Shown one piece after another: positions 45,303 through 56,560 of a stretch of 64,000 nt of DNA. How positions within the stretch are numbered: position 1 is the stretch's first letter; every line of letters begins with the position of its first letter. The position numbers were made by a program, and so were the translations under genes. The notes under the pieces are model-generated. The model did no database searches and was not told the origin of the DNA. It worked only from the letters and a program-made list of their open reading frames with translations. The DNA comes from Phragmites australis (Eukaryota > Streptophyta > Magnoliopsida > Poales > Poaceae), in NCBI RefSeq assembly GCF_958298935.1, contig NC_084921.1, positions 35,607,501 through 35,671,500 of the forward strand, written 5' to 3'.

Positions 45303-48300
45303 ATCCAACATGTGTACACCCCGATCAGAACGTGGGTACAATCTTTTGTGTGGTTTTTTATGCTGTGGAGAACAGCCAATTTCTTTTTTTTTTTCAAACT
45401 TATTCTCCATGAAATATGATGCAAAGGATATTATTTTTGAAAACAAATTTCACAAAAGATCTTAGAATTGTCTCTAGTTTTTTTTAGAATTTTTGTGATT
45501 TTTTAATATATTTTTTGAATTTTTGGACGTGTTTTTGCAACAAAATCAAATCTTTGAGGAGTTTTTTTTTTCAACAAAACAACTTCTGAGGAAAAAAATC
45601 AAAATTCAAATAACTTTTAGGGAGTTTTTGCATTTTTCCCTTCAAACAAACGAGAAAAGGAAAGGTATGCATAGGCTCGTAATGATGCATGCTCAGGACA
45701 AATATTTTTCACCCATCCAATATTATTCGTATCTGATTTCACATCAGAGAAAAAAAATAGGATACGAAATGATTAGTATCCATCTAAAGTATCTAAAGAT
45801 TAGATGTTACGAGAAAATATATTGTAATTTAACTTTAAAATATAATAATATGTATGTAGATTATAACACATCCGTAAACAGATAATACTGAAGGCTCTTA
45901 TTGCGATCACTCTCTGTATGTTCATTTTGATTGCACCATTATATTATGTAATGTACTATATGAGAATACAAATAAAATGAAAAAATTTCATCTATCTAAC
46001 TAACTGAAAGCTTGCGGTACTATCCACTCCGACTCTGAATCCGAGGAAAAAATATATGATAAGATACATGATAAAAAATAATTATTCAACCTTATTCGTG
46101 CTCGACTCTAACTTAAAAAATATATAAAATAAGATACAACATAAGCTATATCCGTCTGTATCATCCAATTGTACCCCTACTCTAGAATGGAATGAGCAGC
46201 ACATACATCTATGTTTCCATCATGAATAATTTGAATACAAGTGGCAGCACAACAAATAACACAAATGCGTAACATCAGAAATGTTCAAACATATTATAAA
46301 TGGACCTGTTCACATGGTCGTGCAAGATATAACATTTTCTTATTCTTTTTTCTCTCCAAACTACATGGGCAAAAGGGATATTTTGCATATCGCTGAGGCA
46401 TACGCCAAGTCATTGTGAACATTCGGAGCTCCACGTCCTCCTAGGGACCAATTTGGACCAACAAAGTGAGTTTAAGGACCTAGATGGACAAATGAAATCA
46501 TCAAGGTCCAAAATAAGCCTTAGATGAAACTTTAAGGACCAAATTGGCTATTCTCTCTTTTGCATCCATGTACAATTATGCAAAACTATTGTGAACTTTC
46601 TACATTCGAAAGAAACCCTTTATGTGTCATAGTAGAGTATTTTAGTTTGAATGAAGAGAATAAATCAGCAGCAGCGTCTGGGACGAGGAATCATATAACT
46701 TGTTCATACATGCCACTTAAAAGTTTAGTTTCTCAGATATATCCTGATAAAAGATTTTCCAACATTATGATAGATAATTAGCCAAAACCGTCATCCTTCA
46801 TGAAATGTAAAATAGGTTCTAAATGCATGTATAAAGTATACTACACCTCGATATACTTCAACAAATCCAACAATATTTCCAGCTTCACTCCATGTGTCTA
46901 TGCATCTCATAAGTCACTTTTTTTGACCGACAATCCACGAGAAAAGAACCTTCATCCTTCTCCAGGGTAAATGTGTATTTCTCTCTTTCTCTACCGTGTG
47001 TTGATAGAACCAGATCCACTGACTCGGAAGGCAAGTAACGGATGAACAGTGACAGGATAGTAAATTTGTGCCCCGCCTCTGCATGTCGTGCGTGAGACCT
47101 TCATGGATGCCACGAGAGGAAAAGCCGTGCACTGCCGAGCTCCCTCCTATGTGCATGTGACATGATAATAAACATGCACCATATTTGAAGCATATGGGTT
47201 GGAATATTGGTGAATACGCTATCATTTTTCGCTGTGGAAGTGAGACTTGTTTGGTAGCATGGTATAAGTTCTTCAATTTAGTTTTTTTAATTATCCTACC
47301 ATTCTCTTTTCCTTAATACTTGTCTGAGCCACATTTTTTAGGCATGGTCGAACAAAAAGCAAAAGTGTACTAAAAGCCTAAAATCAGTACCATGGGCTGT
47401 ATGCACTAATACATTCTACAGCAAGAGCACACGAGAATTGACAAGAAACTTGAGTTCCGGGCGAACACCACCCTTCGGTCCTTCCTGCCTTACAACGAAG
47501 TGCCCACTAAATCATGGGACCTGCTTTGTTAGCAACTCTCACAGGGCTGCGTGTTCCCCCAATTTGCCCGTGCGTACATGCACATAGATTATTGTGCGCG
47601 AGCTGGTAAGTGCGAGCTGCGCTGCATGCATTTGCCTGCCCCAGTGGAAGCTTCATGAGCACTGTCTTTGAACTTGGCGAATGCTTTGCAGGTGCCCAAC
47701 TTGACTTGTGGGATTAGAAGTATACTACTAGTAACTTGCATCAGTTGGCGTCCACCTCGTACTCACCAGTACAGCCAGATATTCCGAAGGGACATGGCAC
47801 ACTAATCCATCTGCTGCATGCAATAATTTTTCTTTTGAACTAGCTGCCTGCAATATCTTCGATAGTGAGCTGCTGTCAGCAAATTAACAGAAATAGCTAA
47901 CATGAAACGAAAACGTGTCTGAACACTGAGAGTTAGGTGCCTGATCAGATCACAATGCTGCAGGGAGCAACTGATGAATCAGCAACGGCCAATAATGCAG
48001 CACACGTGCATGCGTATTAACCGATCGAGATGCAGTAGCAGACACCCTGAGACGAGACTGGGAATCGACAATGCTCCCGGGTAAATCTTCGGACGGTCGC
48101 ATCGACCCACATGATCTGTTTGCTTTCCACACTGAGATTGAGTGGGTAGCTGGCGCCGTTCGTCGTCCCACTCTTGCCCTCGGTTGGCTAGTTGCAGTTT
48201 GCAACTTTTTGACGGGCGCCCAGGCGAAGGCCGACACATGTGTTGGATTAGACGATCAGCGTGATCCGTGCGGTCAAGTGCTTGCTGCTTTCTCCAGAAT

Positions 48301-48484
48301 ATTCAGAGCCAGCTATTTTGCGTGTTCCAGAATGCCATAATCGCCTTGTGTTTTGAACCATGGTCTGTAAGACTGTAACTGTGGAAGGGTGGTTGTTTTG
48401 CTTTGTACGACGTGGTGGTTATGTTCATTTCTATTCGTCCTTAGATTTGGGTTGCATGGTGCTCCTGGGATGTCAGGTCCCGGG
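45303..48484. other. Intergenic, no gene supported
   Basis: Long AT-rich stretch. Open frames at about 46914-47276 (minus) and 48071-48340 (plus) have no recognisable family, membrane pattern or splice context. Possible repeats of AAGATAC/ATACGA type near 45700-46150 suggest an old transposon, but I could not find termini. Confidence 0.35.
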
Positions 48485-49219
48485 ATGTAAGTTTTTTTAT
48501 TTTAGCCATTTTTAAATTAATATTTTAAAAATAGCATTTGAAAAACTGATTTTTCAGGAAGTAGCCTCTTTTACCACATTGAAATCCTTGGCGTGACTCC
48601 TCAATGTGGTTATGCCACATGCATTGGTGTGACCAAGGTGGCTGCGTTGGTGTCAACCCTGACGGCTTTACATATGGGACCGATATGACAGATCTGAGTT
48701 GCGCCAAAGGCTTTGACGCGACCGGCTGTCACGCCAAAAGACTTAGCGTGACTCATGACTAGGCTCCCATCTCTCCCTCTCTTTTTCCTCTTCCTCCTTC
48801 TAGACCAAACCTGAGGACATTGCTTTCGCCCTTCTTCCCTCTCCCCTAAATCCTTCATTAAATCCATCGATTCCGGACCTAAATCAAAGGAGATTTCATG
48901 AGGGATTGCTCAGTAAAGGCAAATACTCTATTGCATCCATTCAATTTTGATTTTCTCAGTAGTTTTAGATGGTTTTGGGCTAGCTAGAGTTTGGAGATTA
49001 TGTGATGAAAATATTGAAATTTGGTTATATAAGCTAACGGTTGTTTGTTGTTGTTTAATGCTCAATGTAGCATGTTTATTATGCTTGTACGTAGACCATT
49101 TTATTTTTATAGGTTGTGTTGCGAAATTGACTGTTCAAGATGGTAACTACGTTTAGTGCATATGATTTGGTAGTGTTGAATGTAAAAGTGTTTGGTGCAT
49201 GTCAAATTCGTAATGGATT

Positions 49220-50110
49220 GGTATTTATGCAGTTATATGGTATGATGGATAATTTGTGGCGTAAGCAAAAGTGGAAACGCATCAACAAGAAGTATCCCGA
49301 TGTTAGTTGTAAGTATGCCCCCGTTCCTCCTGCTCTCCCCGTCCTGACTTGTGACTGTGGTAAGACTATTGTGATCCTTCAGTCGCTACGTGAAGATATT
49401 GCTGGCCACGCTTACTACCTGTGCAAGAATTATCGTGTGAGTGCATATTTGTTATGAGTTAGGGTAGAAGCATATGACATTACTTTTGCTGACATGATAT
49501 TTTTAATAATTTGCAGGAGTGAGAGATGTGCTACTTCTTCCAATGAATTGATGGGCCTGAGATGTATGATCCTAGGATTCTGAAGGTGAAACGGTTTAGT
49601 CAGTATCCGAAGCCCTATGAAAAGTCTGTTCATTAGATTCCTCCTCCACCAAATCCACCAAAACTGACTGATAAAGAGAAGTGGGAAGTGAACATAAGAC
49701 ATGTAGCGGATCCTCTGTTGTGCAAGTGTGAGAAGCGAAGCGTGTTTTATGAACCTTCTGGGGATCTCCTTACTTCCGTTGTGAAGGATGTCAAAGGTAA
49801 AAATTGAGCATGGTTGCTTGTTTACAATTTGAATGAGGTAGAATTAGATATCATGTACCTTGTATCATGAATTTGAATGCAGCGCCATATTGCTACTTGT
49901 AACTTTTGAGATTTGTTGTATGGTCCCGATGGTGAATGGATAGAGGAGGAAGAGGATCAAGTGAAGGGAAATAGGGTGATAGAACCACGTCATCTAAGGA
50001 AGTGCACTTGTGGTGTGAAAGCTCGATACAAGATAGTGCCCTCCAAACTTGGTGTCAGGTACTACTACAGGCATGTGGTTGGAAAGGGCATAGTTATTTT
50101 TATGCATATT
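49220..50110 (+). pseudogene. MULE accessory gene, three tandem zinc-ribbon (GRF-like) motifs
   Basis: Three copies of a CxC…C ribbon appear in order. The first is LTCDCGKTIVILQS…YYLC (about 49350-49425). The second is LLCKCEKRSVFYEPSG (about 49718), completed in another frame by PYFRCEGC. The third is CTCGVKARYKI…RYYYRH (about 50010-50085), where His replaces the expected last Cys. A donor (CGT|GTGAGTG, near 49437) and an acceptor (TTTGCAG, near 49517) suggest an intron between copies 1 and 2. Stops and frameshifts after it show decay. Such GRF-like ribbon proteins are common in large grass MULEs; their role is unknown, possibly binding DNA or RNA ends. Confidence 0.5.
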
Positions 50111-50930
50111 ATCTATATTTTCTATTTGGATATCCTATGTTGGTTGTATCTTGTTAATGGGAATTCATATGAATTTATTTTTGGGAATAGAGTATGAGGA
50201 GATGCTCATGGGAGGAGTAACTTGATAAAGATGAGATGGATCATGAGATTGCATGGCGGAGTAAAGTCATCCGATGGTGCTGTCAAGCTATCTGGAGCAC
50301 AGTAAGAAGGCAACTCGTGATTATTATGTATCCCCAGCACAAGAGGAGAGCCAGAGAGGGTTAAGAGGCAGCGGCTAAGGCGGTGCAAATGGAGACAATG
50401 AAGGCTCTTGTTGATAATTTGCCTGTGCTTGTCACGGACAATGGTGATGATGAGTTGTTCTATGATAGGACGGATGATTAGCATGAGGGGTCAGTTCAAT
50501 AGGTATATGGTTGCATTGGACCTTTTATTTGTTTATTGCGTTGAACTTCGTGATGGTTAGTGTCTTATATTAACTATTATGTTATGGAATATCTGTGAAC
50601 TTCATGTGTAATCATCGTCCATTGCACTATGTGAACCATATGAACTGTTTTATTTGTGTGTTTGGTATACTTATTTGAGAAATTTGAATGCGTTAAAATA
50701 ATGTCGAGAGCAAAAATTACGCTAAAATAGAAATAGGAAGGTAGCATAGTAGATAGATGCCAAGAACAATTCATTACAAAATGATTACAATACGTTGTGA
50801 TGGCGAAACTCGTCTACTGGTACTGTAAATATGAGTATCGCCTTTGGTGGGATTAACAACAAAGTACTATAAAAATAAAACATCATGTCGGCCTAAAGTA
50901 TGCATGAGGTCTTGTTGCCACATAAGTGCC
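50111..50930. other. MULE interior, no clear gene
   Basis: Sequence between the zinc-ribbon gene and the repeat region. Possible end of the plus-strand gene near 50480. No motif was recognised. Confidence 0.35.
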
Positions 50931-51230
50931 CTAACCTTGCCTCCTTGGTTTAGGCTGACCCTCGTAGCAATGGCATGGGCATTCATAGTAGTCTACACCG
51001 CAGCAGCAGCCTAGATGGTACTCGATTATGATGTCGGCCACCCATGTTTGGCTCGGTCCTAGTGAGGGTGTAGGCGGCGGGCCAGTGGCAACCACATCGA
51101 CCAACTGCTCGTGGATGGAGTCAATCTCTTGCGCCAAACTGACTTCTATTGAAATGGCCCGGAGCTACATAAAGAACGAGTAGATTGAGAGGTCCTCCAC
51201 CACGTCCACCCCTACCCCTTGGTCCCCTTT

Positions 51231-51545
51231 GGCGTGACCGACTGTTCGACCACACCAGCTCCCAACCACTTCCAGGTTCTCACTAGGATCGAGGAAGCAG
51301 GGGAAGGGCTGGTGTGATGACACAATTTGTCATGCCAGGAGTGTTGGTGTGACCAACTATTCGGCCACTCCATCTCCCACCCACTTCCAGGTGCTCATTG
51401 GGATCGAGGAAGCGGGGGAAGGGTCGGCGTGATGACATAGTTTGTCATGCCAGGAGTGTTGGCATGACCGATTGTTCGGCCACGCTAATTAAAAACCCAC
51501 TTCCAGGGGCTCACTAGGAGCGAGGGACTGAGCGAAGGCCCGATG
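51231..51545. repeat. 115-bp tandem repeat inside the MULE, 2.7 copies
   Basis: GGCGTGACCGACTGTTCG-like starts occur at 51231, 51346 and 51461, exactly 115 bp apart. Each is followed by CCCACTTCCAGG and GATCGAGGAAGC. The GGCGTGAC core also occurs in the terminal repeats of the element. Confidence 0.8.
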
Positions 51546-51830
51546 TGACTACAAGTTTAACTCACACAAACCTTGCTACTTGCTGACCAGTCCTGTGCAC
51601 AAGCTAAGCTACTGACAGTATATGATAATGCACTATAAAGTTCTAGGGATTGATATTAAGTTTAATAACACAAGTCTATGTTGTTGGCCTACAAGTCCAC
51701 ACAAAAGAATCGCACACATGACATTGTTCAATAACACAAGAAACACAATGAAACTAAAGTGTCAACACAAGATAGTCCACACATGGTATTGTTCAATAAC
51801 ACAAAAGCACCACACACATGACATTGTTCA

Positions 51831-52510
51831 CTACTCAGCTATGTGTGTGTATGGCTTCTTCTTTCTCCGATCATGGCCCTGGTTGGTAGCAAGGATATTG
51901 ACACTCACAATGTCACTCATGTAATGTGCACGCTGCGGCTTTTGTGAAGGCTGTGTTGGTGGAGGAGCGCCTGCAAGCTGTGAGCTCCCGATCTCATCGG
52001 GCCCGTAGGATGGGTCGTCACCCTCCGAGTTGTCTTCTTCACTCTTGGAGGGTTTCTTGCGTCGGGCCTTACCTTTCCCACCTGCAACCACTCTTGAGGA
52101 GGTAAAGAGAGTCCTTGAGCTATTGTGTGACGCCGTGCGAGCAACACTAGCACTGCGACTGGGAGCCCTGGTACCATAGTGCACCGGTGTCTGCTAGGTC
52201 GAAGCTGTTGTGTGGCCAGTAGATGGTTGGGAAGAAGTAGCACCTGGTACTAGTGCCACATCCGGCGTTGTCATGTAGCTCATCCCACCTGAGAGGACTG
52301 TGAGTGTGTATCCGAAGAGGTTTCAACACCCGAAGGAAACAATTTAAATTGAAATTGTTATTTACACTTCCACGCTACTTAGCAATTATACGTAATAGTT
52401 ATAGACAAGTCATACCTCGCTGTTGTCGACCATGAGGTGAGCTCGGTGCTTCCTGTCGTAGTACATCTCAAGGAGCGGGTAATCAGGGTACGCCATGGCC
52501 CTGAAATATG
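51831..52510 (-). pseudogene. MULE second region, basic C-terminal protein fragment
   Basis: Minus-strand frames carry MAYPDYPLLEMYYDRKHRAHL (about 52495-52430) and, after a gap, a Ser/Pro-rich tail with a basic stretch GGKGKARRKKPSKSEED (about 52088-52040) like a nuclear localisation signal. It is followed by an acidic Asp/Glu run. The context, downstream of the transposase on the same strand, suggests either its C-terminal exons or a second MULE gene. Frames are broken. Confidence 0.35.
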
Positions 52511-52566
52511 AAACGTCACACAATCGTTAGATAATGAACAAAAACAAGATAACTGCAATAATATAT

Positions 52567-54840
52567 TTAAATAATCGACATGGAACAAAATACAATGTTT
52601 AAAAGCTCACCTCTACCAAATTTTGGTTTACTGCCCCCTTCTAGAATTCCCCTTTTTCCTATGAATTGCCTAATTCTTCGGCCCGTCCTTGTGTTATTCC
52701 ATCCTGTGGCCAAACTGGTGACATATGGAGCAACATATTTTAATAGGCGCCTCATCAAAGTTGCTAGCTCCGTACATGTCATCACCATAACCATTATTGG
52801 AATCATCCCTCTCATTCCGGAGCCATTTTTCTCTTTCTCCTCCCTAGTTTTTTTGTTTCAGTAGACCAGAATCTGGTACATATTCATCACCAGTGTACTC
52901 TGGCCATTGCGAGGGATCAAGTACAGACTCGAAGGTGGACTCTCAGGCCTAAAGAGCCATTCTCTTATAATACACTGGGTCAAGTAGTTAGGTGATGTGT
53001 GATCCACTCTTCTCATCTGGCATGCTATGATGACATGAGAGCACGAGACATGCATCAATTGAGGGGTCCTGCACGTGCACTCTGTTGTAGTTAAGTCAAC
53101 TCTAAAGATGCTGCTGACAGAGCTCTCACCCCCTACACTAGTTCAAAATGCTGATGTAACGGTGTAAACATAGGTCCTTGGATCAAAAAGATGTGCCTCT
53201 TGGATAGCAGATATTTCTTCCTACTTCGTAAGGTGCTTAGAGATAGCTTTTTCTCACACCTCACCAGTATCAAGTCCACTACGTGCTTTCTTCCACCGAT
53301 CGATAGAATAGAAATTGCATTTGTGGAAGGTTTACTCCACGATGGCAGACACATGCATTGCACGGATGCCTTTAAGGACGTTGTTGAATACCTCCGAGAT
53401 ATTTGTGGTCATTGTTCTATACCTACAACCACTCTCGTCATACACTAGTGCCCATTTGCACTTATCAGCCATTTCGCCCTTCAACCATTATGTCGCAGGC
53501 TAGTTCAAAACCTTCTCCAATTCTTCAAGCCTTTTCTTGAACTATTTCTCCTCTTTAACTTTGCAAAGTATCTTCAGTTTCTTAATTACATCCTTGCTCT
53601 TTTGTCATCTCCAAATGTTTGCAGCAAAATGATGCATGCACCACCGATACACAAGAGGAGGGTAACCCTCTATTTGTTCGGGCCTCGCTGACCCACAAGT
53701 GTGTTGTTGTCTCACATATGTGAACTTCCATCGTTGGTCGTCACTTGGAATAAGACAGACTCATACACCCCATCCACAACATCTCTGGCATTTGATAGTG
53801 TATCTCTCCTTCACATATGAATGAACCACGTCGTACGGCCTGTGGCGCCGCACTGTGTAGTCCCTGAACCAGAACTTCACTTCGTCAAGACTATCAAATA
53901 TCATCCCCTTCTTGATCAACTCCTTCTCACTATCTCGTTCCTCCTCCGTAGACATGAAGCTATTATCACATAAAACTTTCTTGGTCAATGAAATGTTCGC
54001 GTAGCCCAGCACCTCGGGCACATCCAATGATCCACATATATAGCCTTCAGTGTCCTCATCTTCTGCTCCGTATAAATTTCAATCCACCAAGCCTCCTCCT
54101 CATCCTCGTTTGTTTCTCCTTCCACCTTAGCACCCACACGACGTTGCTCAACACCAGACACATGTTCTACTTCTTCTACCTCATCACCTTCATCATCAGC
54201 CTCACTGTCCGATGAAAACATTAGTATTTCCTCAATATTTTCTTGGGCCTCCTCATCCTTAAAAAACCATCACCGAAGTCGTTACTTACTACAGCCTAAT
54301 CAAAGTTATTGGAACCATCAGCATCTATCTCCTGAACAAAGGCACGAGGTACCTCCGGAACCATAACATCGGCGAGTTCGGAGACACCAGCCACCTCTGG
54401 GACAATGGCGGTAATTTTCTGAGTCAAATGCTCAACAGGCTCCACTTCCTAGCTAATACTACCCAACACATCTTGAACCTATGACATCGAGCTTCCCCCC
54501 ATACCCACATCAACTAAAACCTCCGTGCAACAAGCTTGAGAACCATTCACATAATCCTTGTATAGATTCCAATCATTCTCCAACGCTAACTGCATGACAA
54601 CATAGTGAGCCCTACCACCCAGACCGGCATCAAACCTTTCATGTACAACTATATCACATGCATCCGCATCAACATTCATAAGTGACCTAACCCAAGCAAC
54701 AATTTTATCGAAACAAGGCATGCTCCCAAATTTCAACACTTGCTCCCTCATCTTATTAAACTCCCCATTTGCATTAACCGTGTCACCACAAAACAAACGA
54801 ACAATCCGGTCCAACTACACAAACCATCCAAACATTTCAC
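52567..54840 (-). pseudogene. Decayed MULE (MuDR-type) transposase
   Basis: Read on the minus strand, in order. N-terminal region: LDRIVRLFCGDTVNANGEF then a long acidic region (54814-54000). MULE N-terminal motif: IFDSLDEVKFWFRDYTVRRH and RYTIKCQRCCGW (about 53900-53780), the domain before the DDE core. Then transposase sequence including KFTYVRQQHTCGSARPEQI, YRWCMHHFAANIW and an RTMTTNISEVFN-like stretch. Finally a SWIM zinc finger, CTCRTPQLMHVSCSHVI (about 53070-53020). Several stops and frameshifts occur (for example near 53480 and 53165), so it is inactive. Transposases of this class cut and paste MULEs by DDE chemistry. Confidence 0.75.
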
Positions 54841-55547
54841 ATATGCCTTCCAAATTATTCATATATGGAAAAATATATGCCCCAAATAGCCTAAACATAT
54901 AACATTTTAATCTCTACACGTACCAATTTTGTCACAATGATTCATATGCCCTGTCAAAATGTAGCGTTATACAGCAACATGCTTCGATCATACACATTTA
55001 GCCTAACCGTACATTATTTAATTTCATAAGCCGAATAAATTGCATGCAACAAAAACTACATGTTACATCTATAACACAGTATTTGACCTCAGATCTATCC
55101 ATAAACGTACTAATTTCATAGATCATCAACTCTAAATTTGTAAACCCTAACCACCATTCAACTACAAATGCAAGCCAAAACAAACAAAGAAACTTGGAGG
55201 GAATGGAGGAGTTACCTTCCTAGGGCACTTCCCCACGAAATCCTTTTTTATTTGAGCCCAAAAACGCTGGATTTGGTGGAGGAATGAGGTGGCAGGAGGC
55301 AACGGTTCTGGTATCTTGGGCTCGAGGAAGAAAAAAGAGAGAAGGAGAGGAGGGTGGCTGGCGTGGCGCTCTGTATTGGCCTGAGTCACGCTAAAGGTAT
55401 TTTCATGACAAGAGGTCACGCCAACACATTTGGCGTGACTCAGGGGTGCCACGTCGGCCCCGTGTTAAAAGACGTCGAGGCTGACGCCAGCGTGGCAACC
55501 TTGGTCACGCCAATGCATGTGGTGTGACCACACTTTCCCACATGTTG
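54841..55547. other. MULE leader and inner right terminal repeat
   Basis: AT-rich leader of the minus-strand transposase, then the inner portion of the terminal repeat rich in GGCGTGAC/GTCACGCC motifs (55380-55520). Confidence 0.5.
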
Positions 55548-55595
55548 TTTTTAAAATATTAATTTAAAAAGGCTAAAATAAAAAAATTCCTAAGC

Positions 55596-55800
55596 TGACA
55601 TGGTTCGCATGGACATGTGATATGCTTACTTTGTTATTGAGAATTCTCCTATTATTATTGACAATATTTGGATCACGGAAGACATAGCCCCGCCGTTGCA
55701 TATAGGATCCCACACTACTATGATAGCATTGTGCGGCACATTATATTGAACCTCTACCACTATGAAAGTTTTGTGGTACTTCTAGTGCCTGGTAGCTGCT
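55596..55800. other. Short spacer between MULE and tandem array
   Basis: No feature recognised. Confidence 0.35.
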
Positions 55801-55809
55801 GCCTCTTAT

Positions 55810-56560
55810 GAATGGCGGTATACCTTGGCTCCTTGCCACATTGATAGCACTCCACACCTACCACTGCTCACGCAGCACCAAACAACTCCACCATGGTAAT
55901 GTCCTAGTAGCCACCTCCCGCAAATAGCGGTATACCTTGGCTCCACGCAAATTGCCAGCACTCCCCACCCACCACTGCTCACGCCCCACCAAACTTTACT
56001 CCACCATGGTAATGTCCTAGTAGTCATCACCTCACGCGAATAGCTATATACCTTGGCTCCTTGCCACATTGCTAGCACTCCTCACCATGGTAATTTCCTA
56101 GCAGCCACCACCTATCGTGAACGGTGGTATACCTTGGCTCCTTGCAAATTGCTAGCACGCCCCACCCACCACCGCTCACGTCCCACTAGACATTACTCCA
56201 AAATGGTAATGTTCTAGCAGTCACCACCTCACGCGAATAGCGGCATACCTTGGCTCCTTGCCACATTGCCAACATCCCCACTCATCACTTCTCAGTCGCA
56301 CCAAACAACTCCACCATGCTAATGTCCTAGCAGCCACCACCTCTCGCGAACAGTAGTATACCTTGGCTCCTTGCCACGTTGCCAGCACTCTTCACCCACC
56401 ACCGGTCACACCACACCAAACATAACTCCAACATGGTAACGTCCTAGTAGCCACCACCTCTCATAAATAGCAGTATACCTTGGCGCCTTGCCACATTGCC
56501 AGCACTTGCCACCCACCACTAGTCACGCCCGATCAAACATAACTCCTCTAAACTAGCTGA
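55810..56560. repeat. Tandem array of ~116-bp units, seven copies
   Basis: TACCTTGGC marks each unit at 55821, 55933, 56049, 56130, 56246, 56359 and 56476, giving spacings of 112, 116, 81, 116, 113 and 117. Each unit holds CACATTGCCAGCACTC-, CCACCACTG(C)TCACG-, CACCAAAC- and CCATGGTAATGTCCTAG-like blocks in that order. One unit is shortened to 81 bp. The units have diverged by point changes, so the array is not recent. No gene is evident within it. Confidence 0.88.

Larger units (their letters stand above)
48489..55595. mobile_element. Mutator-like element, ~7.1 kb, with long terminal inverted repeats
   Basis: The left end (about 48492-48531) reads TTTTTTTATTTTAGCC, ATTTTTAAATTAATATTTT and then an A-rich run. 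The reverse complement of the right end (about 55548-55590) reads the same order. Inner sequence also matches: ATGCCACATGCATTGG…GTGACCAAGG on the left and ACACCACATGCATTGG…GTGACCAAGG on the reverse-complemented right, then a series of GGCGTGAC motifs. Inverted similarity reaches about 200-300 bp. Inside are a minus-strand transposase on the right and a plus-strand zinc-ribbon gene on the left, pointing toward each other. Exact outer ends and the 9-bp target duplication were not resolved; GGTTGCATGG (left) and GGTTCGCATGG (right) is a possible, imperfect pair. Confidence 0.75.

Noticed and set aside
48071..48340. 89-codon plus-strand frame with a hydrophobic centre
   Set aside because: No homology recognised, no promoter or splice context, and competing frames on the minus strand of similar length.
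55810..56560. Regular repeats considered as a CRISPR array
   Set aside because: The whole ~116-bp unit repeats, with no short identical repeats separated by unique spacers, and the DNA is plant nuclear.
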